From contig NC_090723.1 in assembly GCF_040954835.1 (NCBI RefSeq), positions 9,930,001-9,994,000 on the forward strand: a DNA stretch of 64,000 nucleotides. Reading direction: 5' to 3'. The notes under the pieces are model-generated. The model was given only the letters and a program-made list of their open reading frames with translations, was not told the DNA's origin and did no database searches. Position 1 is the stretch's first letter; each line of letters begins with the position of its first letter. Both the position numbers and the translations under genes were made by a program. The DNA comes from Lepisosteus oculatus. Its lineage: Eukaryota; Chordata; Actinopteri; Semionotiformes; Lepisosteidae. Shown here piece after piece: positions 8,801 through 20,672 of this stretch.

Positions 8801-11035
8801 CTTTCTCATGAGTCCTGAAATCCGACAGGTCAGATGGTTGGGAACATCCGTGCTCTTGGCAGTTCTCCACTGCTCTTCCCAGCATCCCTCTCATGGGCAA
8901 CCGGCCACTGCTGAGGAGCCAGGGATGGACACACTTTCCTGGAAACCCATGTTATTACACCACTGGCCCTCCCTCTGCCAAAACATGACTGCACTGTGTC
9001 CCCACTGAGCTCCAAAGGCTTTTCACCTGGAAAAGTCTTACTACTGTTGTTCTCATTATGCAGCTCTTGTTCCTTCCTCATCTTTCTCCTGTGAATATGT
9101 TGCTACTTTCTGCAGACAGGTTGTCCTTTTTTGCTGCCCTAGACTGGCCAGCTCCCATCGTCTGTAACACACCATAACTTTAGCGACAAATGCTAACAAG
9201 GAGCAACATGAACACTTACTATATCCTGGCCCTGACCCGGACGCAGGCTCCAGGTTTATCCCTAAGCCATCCTTCTAGTCCTCAACACAAATCTGACTCC
9301 AACAAACAATGTAATCCCAACTCTAATCCTGGTCGGAAATCACACCATAGCACATTATGAGACAGGACGTTTCTTACATGTGCTGACGTCCACACAGATG
9401 GTTTTAGAATAAGCACACGACACAAGAGTTTTAGAAAAGTTAACATCCAAAAGAATCAAGTCAACTAAACTGCGTGTACACCATCGAGCAGCAGACTTCA
9501 GGAAAAAAGCAGGATTTTTTTACCCAACTATTTTGCAGTTTAAAATGAGCACAACTCAGGGGTATAGAATTGGCCAAGTTCCCACAACATGTCTGGCCCA
9601 CAGGACACAGATCAGCCTCCTCCCTGCCCAGCAGTCTGGTGTCATTCGGTCTGAAGTGTTAGGGATTGCTCTGTTTTGTGCTTGTGTTTTGCAGCAGTGG
9701 ATATACTCCAGGCGTGCTCTCTGTTTGTGTCAGACCAATGCACAGCTTGAAGAAGCAAATTGGAAACAAAAAGACAAAGGCAGAATATGTAATTGCATGT
9801 CTGTGTGTTACGATGATTGTTTTCTGGTAAGGACAACACAGTGCTGCTCTCAGGCACTGTCCTCACTGATGTGGCAATGCCTGCTGACATGCCCACACAG
9901 CACACCCCAGTAAGAGCAGTTAACGATTGTCAAAGCACACAATGGGCTCCCACCTGCTCGGTACTTTTGATCTGAGTCCAGGCTGACGGTGAAATCAAAG
10001 GCCTTCTAGAGAACAAGAGTTCACCCTCTTTCTTTCATTCTTTGAACAAGCAAAGACACAGGAGTTTTTTTTTTTCTGAAGATCAGAGAAAAAGTGCTGA
10101 ACCACCCAAACCTACTGACAGCAATGATTAAACCCAGGAATGCTGAGCAGCTCCCATCAGATCCTGGAGGATCTGAGCCTGTGTGGGTGGGGCCGGAAGA
10201 CTGAGACGGGTAGGAAAGAAGTGTACTTGTACCTCGTACTGAGTACAGGGCAGTGTTGAGGAAGCGGTCAACTCTAAAGGCTCTGGGATCACCTAACCAG
10301 AACAGCCTGAAAAAGCACAGGCACTGAGAAGCACATCAATGGGAGCTTGTTACTCTTCAGAGCCACTGCCTGATCTGAGAAACTGTTAGGACCTTCAAAG
10401 CCAACGGAGCACTGCGCCACCTGTCTGACACAACCAGCCCTCCTGACTGAGGCCGAGCGTTAAAGACTTTCTAGCAAGTAGAAACATCACAGGGGCTCAA
10501 AGATTCAGAGCAGCTCGTCTCGGGTTTTCATTTTGCATTCTACCAGTCAGAAACACGCAAATATGTTTTATCGAGCTTCGGTCTTTTCATTACTTTAGAC
10601 GATTTATTTATTATGACGAATGTAGACGAATGATTTAGTAGGAGGGTATCGCTTGAAAAACAAAATCTGCGAAACTCTGCAAAGCTTTTCGGCCCTCTTC
10701 TCTTCCGCTGGCTGGAGCTACCCCTGCAGAAGAGCGTCCCGGCCTCTTCAGCAGCGCCCCCAGATGCACAGCCCTCACGCCCCCCGACAGCATGTGACAG
10801 CAGAAAGACGGAGCCCTACCGTGCCCTTGAGCTCGTCCAGGATCCTCTCCTGCTGGCTCCAGTCCCTCTCTCGGGGGGCTCTCCTCCAAAGCCACTCCCG
10901 GATCTGCCCCTCCAGCTGCTCGTTGGTCTCCTGCAGCCTCTGCACTCGAGACAGGAAGCCCGCCAGCCTGCCGTTCAGGTCCCTCATGGCCTCCTGAGGG
11001 CCCAGCGGAGGGGCCAACTCCCCGTTCCCCTGCAT
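5868..11035 (-). CDS. Gene A: divergent type I keratin-like intermediate filament gene, first three coding exons
   Basis: Three minus-strand exons are visible: exon 1 10820-11035 (216 bp from the chosen ATG), exon 2 7153-7235 (83 bp) and exon 3 5868-6024 (157 bp). The 83 and 157 bp lengths, their phases and AG/GT borders equal those of the type I keratins in this window, and the translations align to them without gaps. Exon 1 encodes helix-start coil 1A (AMRDLNGRLAGFLSRVQRLQ, then a REWLWRRAP block). Exon 2 has LLVDNASLALQTDSA where keratins have [12 protein letters not shown]. Exon 3 is a 52-residue coil ending HHSHQQ. The head is only about 15 residues if the ATG at 11035 is right; a CAG acceptor-like site just upstream could instead join an unseen head exon. 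Exons 4-8 are absent to the left edge, so the gene continues past the window, with the LINE array in intron 3, or is truncated. A KRT222-like edge-of-cluster gene is possible but unproven. No stops interrupt the exons. Confidence 0.65.
6240..6370 (+). repeat. Short repeat remnant with hammerhead-like core motif
   Basis: In gene A intron 2, CCCTGAAGAAGGGTGAACTG is followed by TCGAATTGC. It resembles the CTGAAGA-stem-GAAA cores seen at the ends of Penelope-like repeats (compare 51.45 and 52.61 kb), but the conserved GAAA has become GAAT. It is therefore a weak and probably decayed example. Confidence 0.3.
7395..8256 (+). mobile_element. 3' fragment of a LINE-2/CR1-group retrotransposon
   Basis: A plus-strand frame (7488-7904) encodes the C-terminal end of a fish LINE reverse-transcriptase protein: FYAVVCWGSGI, NRLNKLIRRASSVIG, RRSFLPSAIRLYN. 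It is followed by a 3' UTR that ends CAATAAAGTATCTATCTT near 8256. An earlier stretch (LRRLRSFN.CSKM, 7415-7440) is separated from it by about 65 bp in which a block of roughly 19 bp, TGTAGTAAGATG at its core, is duplicated. That duplication breaks the frame. The element lies antisense in intron 1 of gene A and is a dead 5'-truncated copy. Confidence 0.75.
8257..10819. other. Rest of gene A intron 1, nothing recognised
   Basis: Unique-looking sequence with a T run near 10065. None of the short open frames here (for example 8637-9008 plus or 9533-9913 plus) has a recognisable domain, and no keratin-like exon was found on either strand. Confidence 0.5.
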
Positions 11036-13578
11036 CTCCGCGGACCAGCGCTGTAGCAGGAGACACACACACACAGACAGACCGCGTCAGGGGGAAACCG
11101 CAGGCAGGAGAAATCCACAGCCCAGTGCGCAGGACTCTGCTCAGCACTTGCTCCGCCAAGTCAGTATTTACTCCACACACACATGACCTTCTGCCTGGCT
11201 GCTGAGGGAGGGGGGCGGGGACCTCCAGTGTCTGCGCAGTGCTAGTCCACCTGGCCTCAGCGACCCCCCCCGAGTCCCGCGACCCCTTCTGTCTGAGCTC
11301 TGCACTGCTTACGGGAGTGCAGTCATCAACACCTATCCTCCTTACGGAATAAAACAACTTGTATGTTACGTTAAAGCAGCAAAAAGTAATTCCTGCAGTG
11401 CATTTGCAAACATTGCAATTGCTGTGGTTGGCACGTCGGTGTTTAGATGCCGAGTCGGGTCACTTTTGATTTTTCATTCCCGAAAAAGTCTGCGCAACAC
11501 TCCTGTAGAAATACGGATTCATGAGGTTAAAAAAACACGCCAACCAATCTGATACAGGTCTTGAATGGATCCCTGTTTGGAAACAGTGGCGTGTGTGTGG
11601 GCCAGCGGGTGAGGCTGACATGGCCCTGTGTGTGTGTGTGCTTGCAGGCAGACCTAGCAGACGTACCGGCTGTGTGGTTCCACCGGGAGCTCCTGGGCCA
11701 GACCGGAGAATTCCGAGACCCGGTTCCCCAGAATACAGCGCAGGAGGGTGCAGTTTGCTCTCCGCGGGGCCCCTCCCTGCGTCCACAGAGAACCTGCCGG
11801 TCTCTGCAGTTCGCTGACACAGGAGCGAGGGCCGGAGCCACAGCTTTGGCAGAAGCATCCCAGCGCTGACATCACTGGTGCCACTCTGCGCATTGTGGGG
11901 GATGATCCCGGATTACCGAGCTGCTTTCAAATCAAGCAGCTGGCTGGAGCAGGGAGGCAGAGCCCCCTGACACACCCCCGCCGCACAGGAGCAGGGGGGG
12001 GGGGGGTGTACGCTTGGTGGAGCTTTTTTATTTTAACATGATTATTTTCAGAGAGCTTGGCACTGCTTCTCTGCATTTCCACACTGTGAATGACACCACA
12101 GTCCTATTTTTGTCTCATCCAGATGTACATGTTTTCCTCATGAACATAACAAATTATTACAATTACTTTACAAAATGAAACAGCAGCACTTTTGGTCACT
12201 AAACTCTACAGTCAGGCTTTCCAAATCCCAGGGGTTTGTTCAAGCTGAGCTCCCAGGTACTGTACAAAGTGCTTCACTACAGCTCTGTGTTTTCAGTGTC
12301 GGGAAAGTATGTCTTTTCACATCACTGACAGAACTGCACTGCCAACGTGAGTCTGTTTGTTTTCATCTCTCCAAATGCTCTGGAGCTGAAAACAATGAAT
12401 AGGACCAATTAAACAAATGAAGGGCTCAGTCACATACCTGGGAGCTCACCTGGAAAACACAGTGGAGGAGGACTGGGCCAACCTGCCTCAGACAGGGTGT
12501 TTGCAGGGCCTGGGGTGAGCGCTGGGCAGGCACTTTCAAACACAGAGAACGCCAGTCAGTGTCACCACTAAAACCAGTACCGCTGCATATTTCCTGCCCA
12601 GACCAAGCCCTTCTAAACTGGGCATCTCCAGCCCAGTCCTGGAGAGTGCCAGCAGGAGTCCTGAAACAATCTGTGGTCCAACAGCAGGTGATAAGCCCAA
12701 ATAAGGACTTTAGAAACCATTAGAACAGAAATCTACTCTTTTAACTGGGCTGAGATAGAATCAACAAGTTTACCATCTTCAGACGCAGGCTGGTTGAATT
12801 GTGGGACTGGGGCTCTCCAGGAGCTCTCCTGTCCTGCACCACATGGCTTTAAACACGCAAGACCAGCAGGACACTGGCCCCTGAGATCAGGGTTGCCCAT
12901 TCCTGCTCTAGGTACCACAGACTTACAGAGCAGCAGCCTGGGTTCAGTCATTAGCCGACTGTAATCGGGTCTCCCCTACAGGAGGCGCACTACTGGCCAC
13001 GCCCTGCCAGGGCAGCCTTGGCTTGGTGGGCAGCTGGCACACGCACGGCGCTCAGAGAGAGCTGGATCTGACCTCCCCCTGACGCCAACCCTGCGGTGAG
13101 CACCACGGGTCTCAACGGGAAGACTGGCAGAATTCTTGAGAGAGTCCTAAGGATTGCAGAGGGTCTTTATTGATTTAAGGTGATGCATTGGGCCTGTTGG
13201 AGTGGCACTGGAAAGGTGATCAAAACAAGCATGTAACCTTGAGCAAGGTTTTGAAAGTTGTCTTGTGAACTGTTCCAGGAAATAAGGTCTTTTGCGATTC
13301 CCGGGCCAGAACAGGAAATTCAAGAGCAGTGAGAGACAGGGAGAGCGCACTCGGAGAGCCATGGCACTGAAATAATCCCTCTGTTCCGCCTTTCCCTTTC
13401 TGTAACCAACACGTGACATGGCTGGGCAAGGTAAACAACGTGAGCACAGACACCTCAAAGAGACCCACTGAGTCTCCTTACACCTCCTGGTCCTGCAGCT
13501 CTCCAATCTTGAACAGCAGAGACTGTGACCGGACTTGCGCTCCAAATACTTGGTCTTCATACTCACAATCCTCAAAGG
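11036..13578. other. Intergenic region upstream of gene A, nothing recognised
   Basis: No exon, RNA gene or clear mobile element was recognised. It holds a CA/GT run near 11066-11080 and 11628-11640 and a G run at 11994-12007. Overlapping GC-rich frames on both strands at 11460-12040 are mutually exclusive and carry no known domain. Confidence 0.4.
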
Positions 13579-13623
13579 CTTTATCCCATTGATAACATCA
13601 ATGACGTTATCAATGGGATAAAG
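13579..13623. repeat. Perfect 18-bp inverted repeat (hairpin)
   Basis: CTTTATCCCATTGATAAC (13579-13596) is followed after a 9-base spacer by its exact reverse complement (13606-13623). No flanking element was recognised. Confidence 0.9.
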
Positions 13624-13989
13624 ACGTCTGGTCTCTATAGTGCGTGTCTTAGAGCTGACGGAGATTGGCTAAACCCCGCCAGGGCACCCAAGTGCCATAA
13701 CGCAGAAACCCAAAACAAGAGCACAACAGCCTCATAAACATAAGTGGACGCCGTGTGCGAAACAACAGTGACTTCTAGAGAGTAGGAGAAGAGGTAGAAG
13801 AGGGAGCACCTGCCCAGGGAGGAGTCTGTCTGAGCTGCACACCAGCACACTGTCTAGAATCATCTACCCTCGTGCTCTCTGCTCTGGTCTTTCTGTTCCC
13901 CACACAGTTTTGTCCGGGACCTAACCCGTCATCGTCTGCAGGACAGGAGATGCGTGTAGGAATCGAATCTGATGGGATCACTGTGGTAT

Positions 13990-14380
13990 TGTTACGCCCC
14001 GACGAGCTCCAGCACCGCCGAATTAGTTCCACCAATTACCAATGCGCATTCCACACATGCTGGAGACTCATTGGGGCCATCCTCAACGAGATCAGGCCGG
14101 GCCTATCAGGCCAATTAGGGAACCTCGCACAGTATTTAAGTATTTAACGAAACTACCCCTGCTCAGGCTCAGGCTCAGGCTCTCTTAATCCTCAGTTATC
14201 ATTGCCACTAATCATCTCTTCATCACCTCAGACCTCAGCCTCTGCTCTGCAGCTACTGTCTCAGCTCTGTTTGTCCTCTTCAGTGCTGTCATTGAATAAA
14301 TTATCTCGACCGCCCCATATCTGGCTCATTGACTCTAATTTTTGCCAAGCCTTTTTCAACACCTTGTTGATGGCATAACA
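13990..14380 (+). mobile_element. Solo LTR with 5-bp target site duplication
   Basis: The 391-bp segment begins TGTTACGCCCC and ends GGCATAACA, giving TGTTA...TAACA terminal inverted repeats. It is flanked on both sides by GGTAT (13985-13989 and 14381-14385), a perfect 5-bp duplication. Inside are a TATA-like TATTTAAG near 14132 and GAATAAAT near 14294, in the order expected for promoter and polyadenylation signal of a plus-strand LTR. There is no internal retroviral region next to it, so this is the product of LTR-LTR recombination. The family (Ty3/gypsy-like?) is not determined. Confidence 0.85.
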
Positions 14381-14385
14381 GGTAT

Positions 14386-16140
14386 CAGATACGCCAGAAA
14401 ATTCACTTTTGGAGTATGCCTTTTGAAGTAAGTGTGGTTATCCTTGGTAATCCCAGCAAGTTAATACAGCATGACAAATCCTCAATCACCTGTTGCACTG
14501 TTCATTCCAAGCATGGCTGTAATCATTGCCAGTTTACTAACAAGACTGGCAGAAGTCCCAGGAACTGTGGAAGTTGTGCCCGTGTGTGTGCACACAGTGC
14601 AGGGCACGGCAGCATCTCTGAAACACACACACCCTCCTGCCTGGCGCACCAGCAGCACCCCTGCACTGCCCATCCCTGCTGCCAAGCAGCACCCCCTGTC
14701 TTCTGACCCTGCAGGTGCACCTTGTGGCCTCAAGGGTTCCTTGCTGCAAAACTAAGACGATCGACAGAGCTTTCCTGTGAAGGAGCTCCAGATACCGTAT
14801 ACTGAACAGGCCTGGAGAGATACTTCACTAAGTGTCAGATAGAGCACGAAAAGGAAAAAAAATAAAGGATCAGATAACAAACATGAAAGGAAAATTTGGA
14901 AGGGAGGGGGAGGGAACAGGACAGGACAGGACAGACCCACAACCCACCGGCACCAGACCTGAGCGACCGGCCACACAAAAAAAATGTCTTATTACCAGCT
15001 GGAAGGAGCTAACTGCACAGAAAAAAACAAGTGTCCATCTAAAACTTACATCAGCACCCAGCTTGCGTGCGCGTGTTTATGTCCCTGAAGTCTTCTGGGA
15101 ACGCTGGTGATGTGGTAAGAAGCTGGACTATGCTGTCAGTCCAGATGCCAACAGAGTCACCTGATGTTATTACCACAGGCTGAGGGCAGAGCTCCCGGTT
15201 ACACCTGCAAATATTTCATAACCCATGACAGTGGTGCTTCAGCATAATCAGCTTTCTGGAGAAGCCCTGCGACTCCAAAGGCAAAAGCAGCAATGCCCAG
15301 GCAGCTGGCAGGAAGAGGGCACAGACTCAGAGAGGCATGGCACAGGCTGGCAGCAAAGCCTTCCCCCGCCAGGACAGTCCGTGGTGGCACCTCGAAAACG
15401 CCTACGCCGACACCACCACAGGCAAAAACAAGTCAAAGGGAGAACGATCCCCTCACCCCTACCTTTACCTCCACTGCACAGGTCCAGACAGACCCGGCGG
15501 ATTCTCCAGCTGCTGCGGCGATTTATCAGAGCGGCCGCCTATCCCACCGTCCCTCTGCGGGTCTGGTGCTCCTCGTTCACCACCCTTCCGGTTCTCCCGG
15601 GACTCCCAGCGCTCGTCCCGAGGACAGCAATTACCGATTAGCAAATCAACAGCCCGAGACGAAGCAGCATGAAGCAGCTTGCAGCCGAGATTCTTTGATT
15701 CTGGGTGGGGAGGCACAGGGGGAGAGTGGGGGCAACAGGAAGGGTACCTTCCTCTGCCGTTTGTAAACTATTCCCTGTAATAACACTGGACAGGACCGAG
15801 AGAAACACAATAACGAGCTCGTCCACGTCGGCAGGAGCTTACACTGCTGGTGAGGGAAGACACCAGAATAGGTTTCACTGTTCAGAAAGCTTTTGTGGGG
15901 GTATCAGAGACCACAGGGTGAGTGAGAGCAAATAAGGCTGGTGTTTAACGGACCTCACCCCTGGCTTTTGATCAAATCCATCCATCCCAGCATTCCTGCG
16001 GGAATCTCTTGGCTTCCTAGCTTGGCCGAAGCCATACAGTAGGCCGGATTAAATCTGGGTTTCCAGCAGCCACCTCCAAACACAACCGCCCCAGTTCATG
16101 CAGGAACTCCTCAGTGTGAACCCAGCTGAACACTCAAGTC
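14386..16140. other. Intergenic, nothing recognised
   Basis: Apart from a short GGACA tandem run near 14918-14936 and A-rich runs, no gene or element was recognised. The several overlapping GC-rich frames around 15200-15770 run on both strands without recognisable domains. Confidence 0.4.
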
Positions 16141-16149
16141 TATATAAGA

Positions 16150-16568
16150 AGGCTGCTGTCCTGCGAGCTCCGATTCGTCCTTGTCTATTTCTTTCTTTTT
16201 GTTGTTTCTCGTACTGCTAACTGCACATACTGCTTGCTACATGGACACACAGTTTTCCTTGTATTCAGCATAACCGCACTACTTGTATATATTATATATT
16301 GCATATATATATATTGTATATATTGCATGCACCATAGACACATAGCACATAGACACTAAGCAGCTCTACTCATATTGAGTTTTCTTCAATTTCAATTTCA
16401 GTTTCAAAAAACGTAACCTCAATTTTGTGATTTTTGTGTTTTTGTGAATTTTGCGATTCTACTGATTTTTGTGAGCTCGCAAAAAAGACACTGCATTGCC
16501 AGCAACTACTGCTGCATGCCGTATTGTTGTGCATTTGATAAATAAACTCTGATTTGATTTGATTTGCT
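16150..16568 (+). mobile_element. Probable LINE or SINE 3' end with (GATTT)n tail
   Basis: AT-rich sequence with TATA repeats (16285-16325) ends with GATAAATAAACTCTGATTTG and a short (GATTT)n run near 16568. This is a typical retroposon 3' terminus (polyadenylation-like signal plus simple tail). No coding part was recognised and the family is unknown. Confidence 0.4.
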
Positions 16569-19424
16569 CGCGGGCCAAATCAGACCAGAGCTGTGCTTGC
16601 AGCTGTGCTGTGCTTCACCACGTCACCTGCATCAGGGCTCTGGACTACTACAGCTGTGGACTAGCACGACTGTATGTTTTGGCTATTTTTTTTTTAAGTC
16701 TTGTCACCTCTGGCACCTGAGATGCCTTAGCCAGTGAAACACGTGCAGGGTCCAGCAGCAGTGATCACTCGCATGTTGCAGATATGGCCAGGACCCCCAA
16801 AACACCGAAACAGCAAAAATCATGTTTTCTTGTTTCCGCAAACAGAAAAAAAGGGTGATTGGCCATTCCTCCCAGACATGTGCTCTGGCTGCACACAACT
16901 GCGTGTGGATCTAAGATTTAGGATCAGGAAGTCAGCAGCTCCTTGTTTGTCAGGGACTCTGTACATTTTTCAGCACACACCCTAGAAGTTGTGCTGCCAG
17001 CAGACCTGAAGAGAAGACTGTTCCTTCTAATTCCTGTGTCTTGCCCAATCCCTGCCCTCCTACCCAACCCTGCGGAGCAGATGGACACAGATCTCGAACC
17101 CGTGTGGACTGTGGTGTTTCTGACCCTCTCCTGGTACCTCCTGGAAACCCATTCATAATATTCACCCCCATTTTGATGGCATTGCTCCCCATCTCCTATT
17201 GGGCACTCAGAGTCAAGCTGAATTGTACATTTAATAATTTCTCTCTGCTCGGGGTGATTTCTGCAGTTTATTTCCTCTGTTCGCAGTTTGTTTTGAATGC
17301 AAACCGCCTTGTACAGACGTGCAGGAAGAACAAATGATTAGTAACAACCAGTAAATGCTCCTTGTTTGTAATACAACGCCCTGTCCCAGACGCACCCTCA
17401 AAACCAACATCTCTGCCGGCCGAGACACTGTCCCTCACTGGGGAATTCAATTTCACTCCAAAAACTGAAAACCCACCCAGGAATTTGGACTTTCTCACTG
17501 CAGTGACTTTCGTTTTTAGTTAAGTTTAATTGTATTTACAGTTTGCGTGGTATCTTGACTGATTATGTGATTAACGCTCCAGTTAGACTGGGAATGTGAA
17601 CCGTCGGGTTTTTCCACCCCTGCCAGCAGACAACACCCCCCACACCCAGAGAAGGCGGGGCAGGAGGGAGCATGCCAGACAGGCTGGCAGGTAACTCCTT
17701 CTCAACAGTCCCTGTAAACAGGGATTCAGAGAAAAAAAAAAACAATCACCTTATTTCACAATCCAATACAGAAACCTTTTAGTCTTTATTCTATATAGCG
17801 CCTTTCATGACACATCATCTCAAGTTGTATCATATAGGTTTATATAATTCCAGCATTTCCTGGAGACACTGGAGGTCATACAGGTTCTGTAGACAGCCAT
17901 TACTTATAATAATTAATAATCAATCAACTGTTAGATCAGTTTCGGCAGGGATGATCTGCAATTGTTAATTATGACAATTGAGTCACATTGTGATCATTTG
18001 CAATAAAACTCTTACCAATCGTCAGTTCTCAAATACCTTCAAATCACTACTGTGCAAGCGATTAATCCCTTACAGGTGACACAGGGTCTAGGCAGAAGGC
18101 AGGAGGAGATCTCTGGTAGTGAGCCTTCAGAAAGGAAGAGCTCTTAAAGCCCTATAAGACCTGCTAATGCCACCTATTTAAAATCAGATATAGGTGCACA
18201 CTAGGGTGGTAATCTGAAATCAGCATGAGAATGATCACTAAACTGCCTTCAAGACCCTGGAGGACGAAGAGCTCAGACACGGGCTGAGGCTGGATCGGGG
18301 GCTGGAAAAAAAACTGTTGGCCTTTTCGTTTGGCGTTAAAACAAAAACAGCCCGCATCAGAGCACAACCTGCTCACCCAGCGCATGTGAAAGCTGACCTC
18401 CGCGCCTGGGAGACAGCGATCTGCCCCACGGCGGGCCCGCTGCCCTTGCCCAGAAAGCACCCCTCCACACCAGCGCCAGGAGCCCACAGGAAGGACCCGG
18501 GCTGGGGAATGTGTTTGCCGTGTCATGGTTGTCACACACACAGAGCAGTGCAGCCAAGCCCTTGCCTCACACAACCACACCATGTTTACTCACCTCCCGC
18601 ACGCTCTCCTGAGAAAGGAGCAGCACGGCGCAGCAGCAAGTTCTGACCCGCTGCTCGGCCTGAACTGGACCTGCGGCAGGAGATCCAGGGAGCCTGTCCG
18701 GCACACTGCACGGCGAAAGAGAAGATACCAGCTCTTGGGCTGGGAACGAAAGAGGCGACTCGCAGACAAGCCCTGTCTATTGCACTCAAAGCAGCTGTTA
18801 CAAGGTCTCTAATCCTCTTCATAATAGCAGGAAAAATGTTACAGTACCAGTCACAGAGCAAAACTGAAAGTCATGGTTTCCAGCCAGAATCAGCTGGCCA
18901 CTGCTGTAGGACAGGCAGAAACCACTGGACCCACCTGCCTGGCCACCACAGGCTCTGTGGAGGGGGGGTAGAGCCGCTGGCGAGACACTGGGGGAGGGGG
19001 GCGCCTAGGGCTGAGGTACACCACCCTGGAATTCAAAGACTAAAACTTGACATTCTGTAAAACCTGATAATTACAGTCCTCTGTCACATAATTACTCCAG
19101 ACAAACACGCAAATCTGCCCCTGCCAGCTCTCTGATAGCATTCTGCTGTTATTCTAGGATTTTATTTAAAATTACGAGCTGCTTTTAGGTTTTTAAAGGC
19201 ATTTTTTACACGAATGAACTCCTTGGTGGATTTATTGTGGCATTTTTGTGTTTCGACTCAAAAAAATTGATTCTGCAGGTAATGGCAGTGGAACAGAGGC
19301 CGGCAGCATGTTTTGTTTATTTCACTTTGTTTGCTATGCAAATGATGTGATCTGGTTACCCCAAGTGAAAGACAGCTAAACAAAACCAGAAACAGAAATA
19401 AAAACAAAACGACACAGGGATGTG
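16569..19424. other. Intergenic, nothing recognised
   Basis: No exon or clear mobile element was recognised on either strand. The scattered open frames are short, overlap each other and carry no known domain. Confidence 0.4.
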
Positions 19425-19740
19425 CAGCACAGAAGTGCAGGGGTGAGTTCAGTGGGGCTCCGAGTTCAAGTCCGGACCATGGGTGCTGTCTGGGGGGAGT
19501 GTGTATGTTCTCCCTGTGTTTACATGGGTTTCCTCCAGGTGGTCTGGTGTCCTCCCACGGTCAAAAGATATGCCGACAGGCTAATTGGCTTCTGGGAAAA
19601 CTGGCCCTGGTATGAGTGTGTCTCTTGTGTGGCCTGCAATGGATCCTGCCTTGTGCCAGCTGCTTGCTGGGATAGGCTCCAGCTGCCCCCTCACACTGTG
19701 TTGGATGAAGCAGTTAGAAAATGGATGGATGGATGAAATG
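19425..19740 (+). mobile_element. tRNA-derived-type SINE copy
   Basis: It carries the familiar fish SINE order: GAGTTCAAGTCC (B-box-like), GGTGCTGTCTGGGGGGAGTG, GTATGTTCTCCCTGTGTTTAC, GGGTTTCCTCCAGGTGGTCT and CTAATTGGCTTCTG. It ends CTCCAGCTGCCCC and AAAATGGATGGATGGATG. The same family recurs at 42205-42550 (minus) and 62298-62475 (plus). The V-SINE/mermaid-like assignment is from memory and tentative. Confidence 0.6.
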
Positions 19741-20194
19741 GGGGTTGGATTCCTCGCTGGAAACCGAGTGTGAATATCTGACGTGCCTGCACAAAGCCAG
19801 CAACTTATCTTAGATTAGCAAAGTGCTTGTTGGATAATCCACGAACACTAAGAAGAGATTTACTTTGAAGAAAGGCCCTGCTGTGGCTCCTCACAACACT
19901 CCTTACAGGCTTGCTTTAGGACCGAAGTGAAAGCCGAAACTCTTTGAAGCTTAGAGAGCGGTTCAGGTGAAGATCGGGGGAAGGTTTACAGCAGTAAGTG
20001 ACAGGGTGATTCTGACGTCCAAACTCAACAGCCGTTCCAATAGCTTGTGGCTTGGATCGTATTAAATGATTAACTAAAACCAGTTAATAAAATACATGCA
20101 TGTGTAGTATACCCACATGGAGAAAGCACGTACGTCTGTATTTCCAGCTCTGCGGACGGACTGGGACCCAAGTAGAGTCATATAGTCATAGCCA

Positions 20195-20672
20195 GCAGCC
20201 ATATCACCCCGCAGATCACAGCTGGCAGCCCACTGGAGCTCAGCAGGTGTGAGCCTCGTCAGTACCTGGATGGGAGACTCCTGGGAAGCTGAGGTTAATG
20301 CTGGGAGGGGTGGTAGTGGGACCAGCAGGGGGCGCTCACCCTGCAGTCTGTGTGGGTCCTAATGCCCCAGTATAGTGACACCATACTGTAAAAAGGTGCC
20401 TTCCTTTGGATGGGTTGTAAGACCAAGGTCTTAACTCTCTGAGGTAGTTAAAAATCCCCAGGTATTTCTCAAAAAGAGTAGGGGTGTTACCCTGGTGTCC
20501 CAGCCAAATTTCCTCCTGGCCCTTACCAATCATGGCCTCCTAATAATCCCCATCTCTGAACTGGCTTCATCACTCTGCTCTCCTCCCCACTGAGAGCTGG
20601 TGTATGGGGAGTGTACTGGAGTAGCATCCAGGTGGAGCAGAAAATCGCTATACAAGTGTAATTAATGAATTA
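20195..20672 (+). mobile_element. 5S rRNA-derived SINE (SINE3-type) copy 1
   Basis: The head (20195-20290) resembles 5S rRNA: CAGCAGCCATATCACCCC, AGCTCAGCAGGTGTGAGCC, then GTCAGTACCTGGATGGGAGA and CTCCTGGGAA, which cover the box A, intermediate and box C parts of the internal Pol III promoter. The central domain follows (CAGCAGGGGGCGCTCACCCT, GTCCTAATGCCCCAGTATAG, AAATCCCCAGGTATTTCTC, ACCAATCATGGCCTCCTAAT). The 3' part is shortened before the AAAATCGCTATACAAGTGTA tail. Confidence 0.8.

Noticed and set aside
10635..11357. 240-codon minus-strand frame
   Set aside because: It overlaps gene A exon 1 in a different frame. The keratin-like coil is in the frame of 10820-11035.
15200..15830. Cluster of overlapping 60-157 codon frames as a gene
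   Set aside because: Frames overlap on both strands, no domain is recognisable, and no convincing exon borders were seen.
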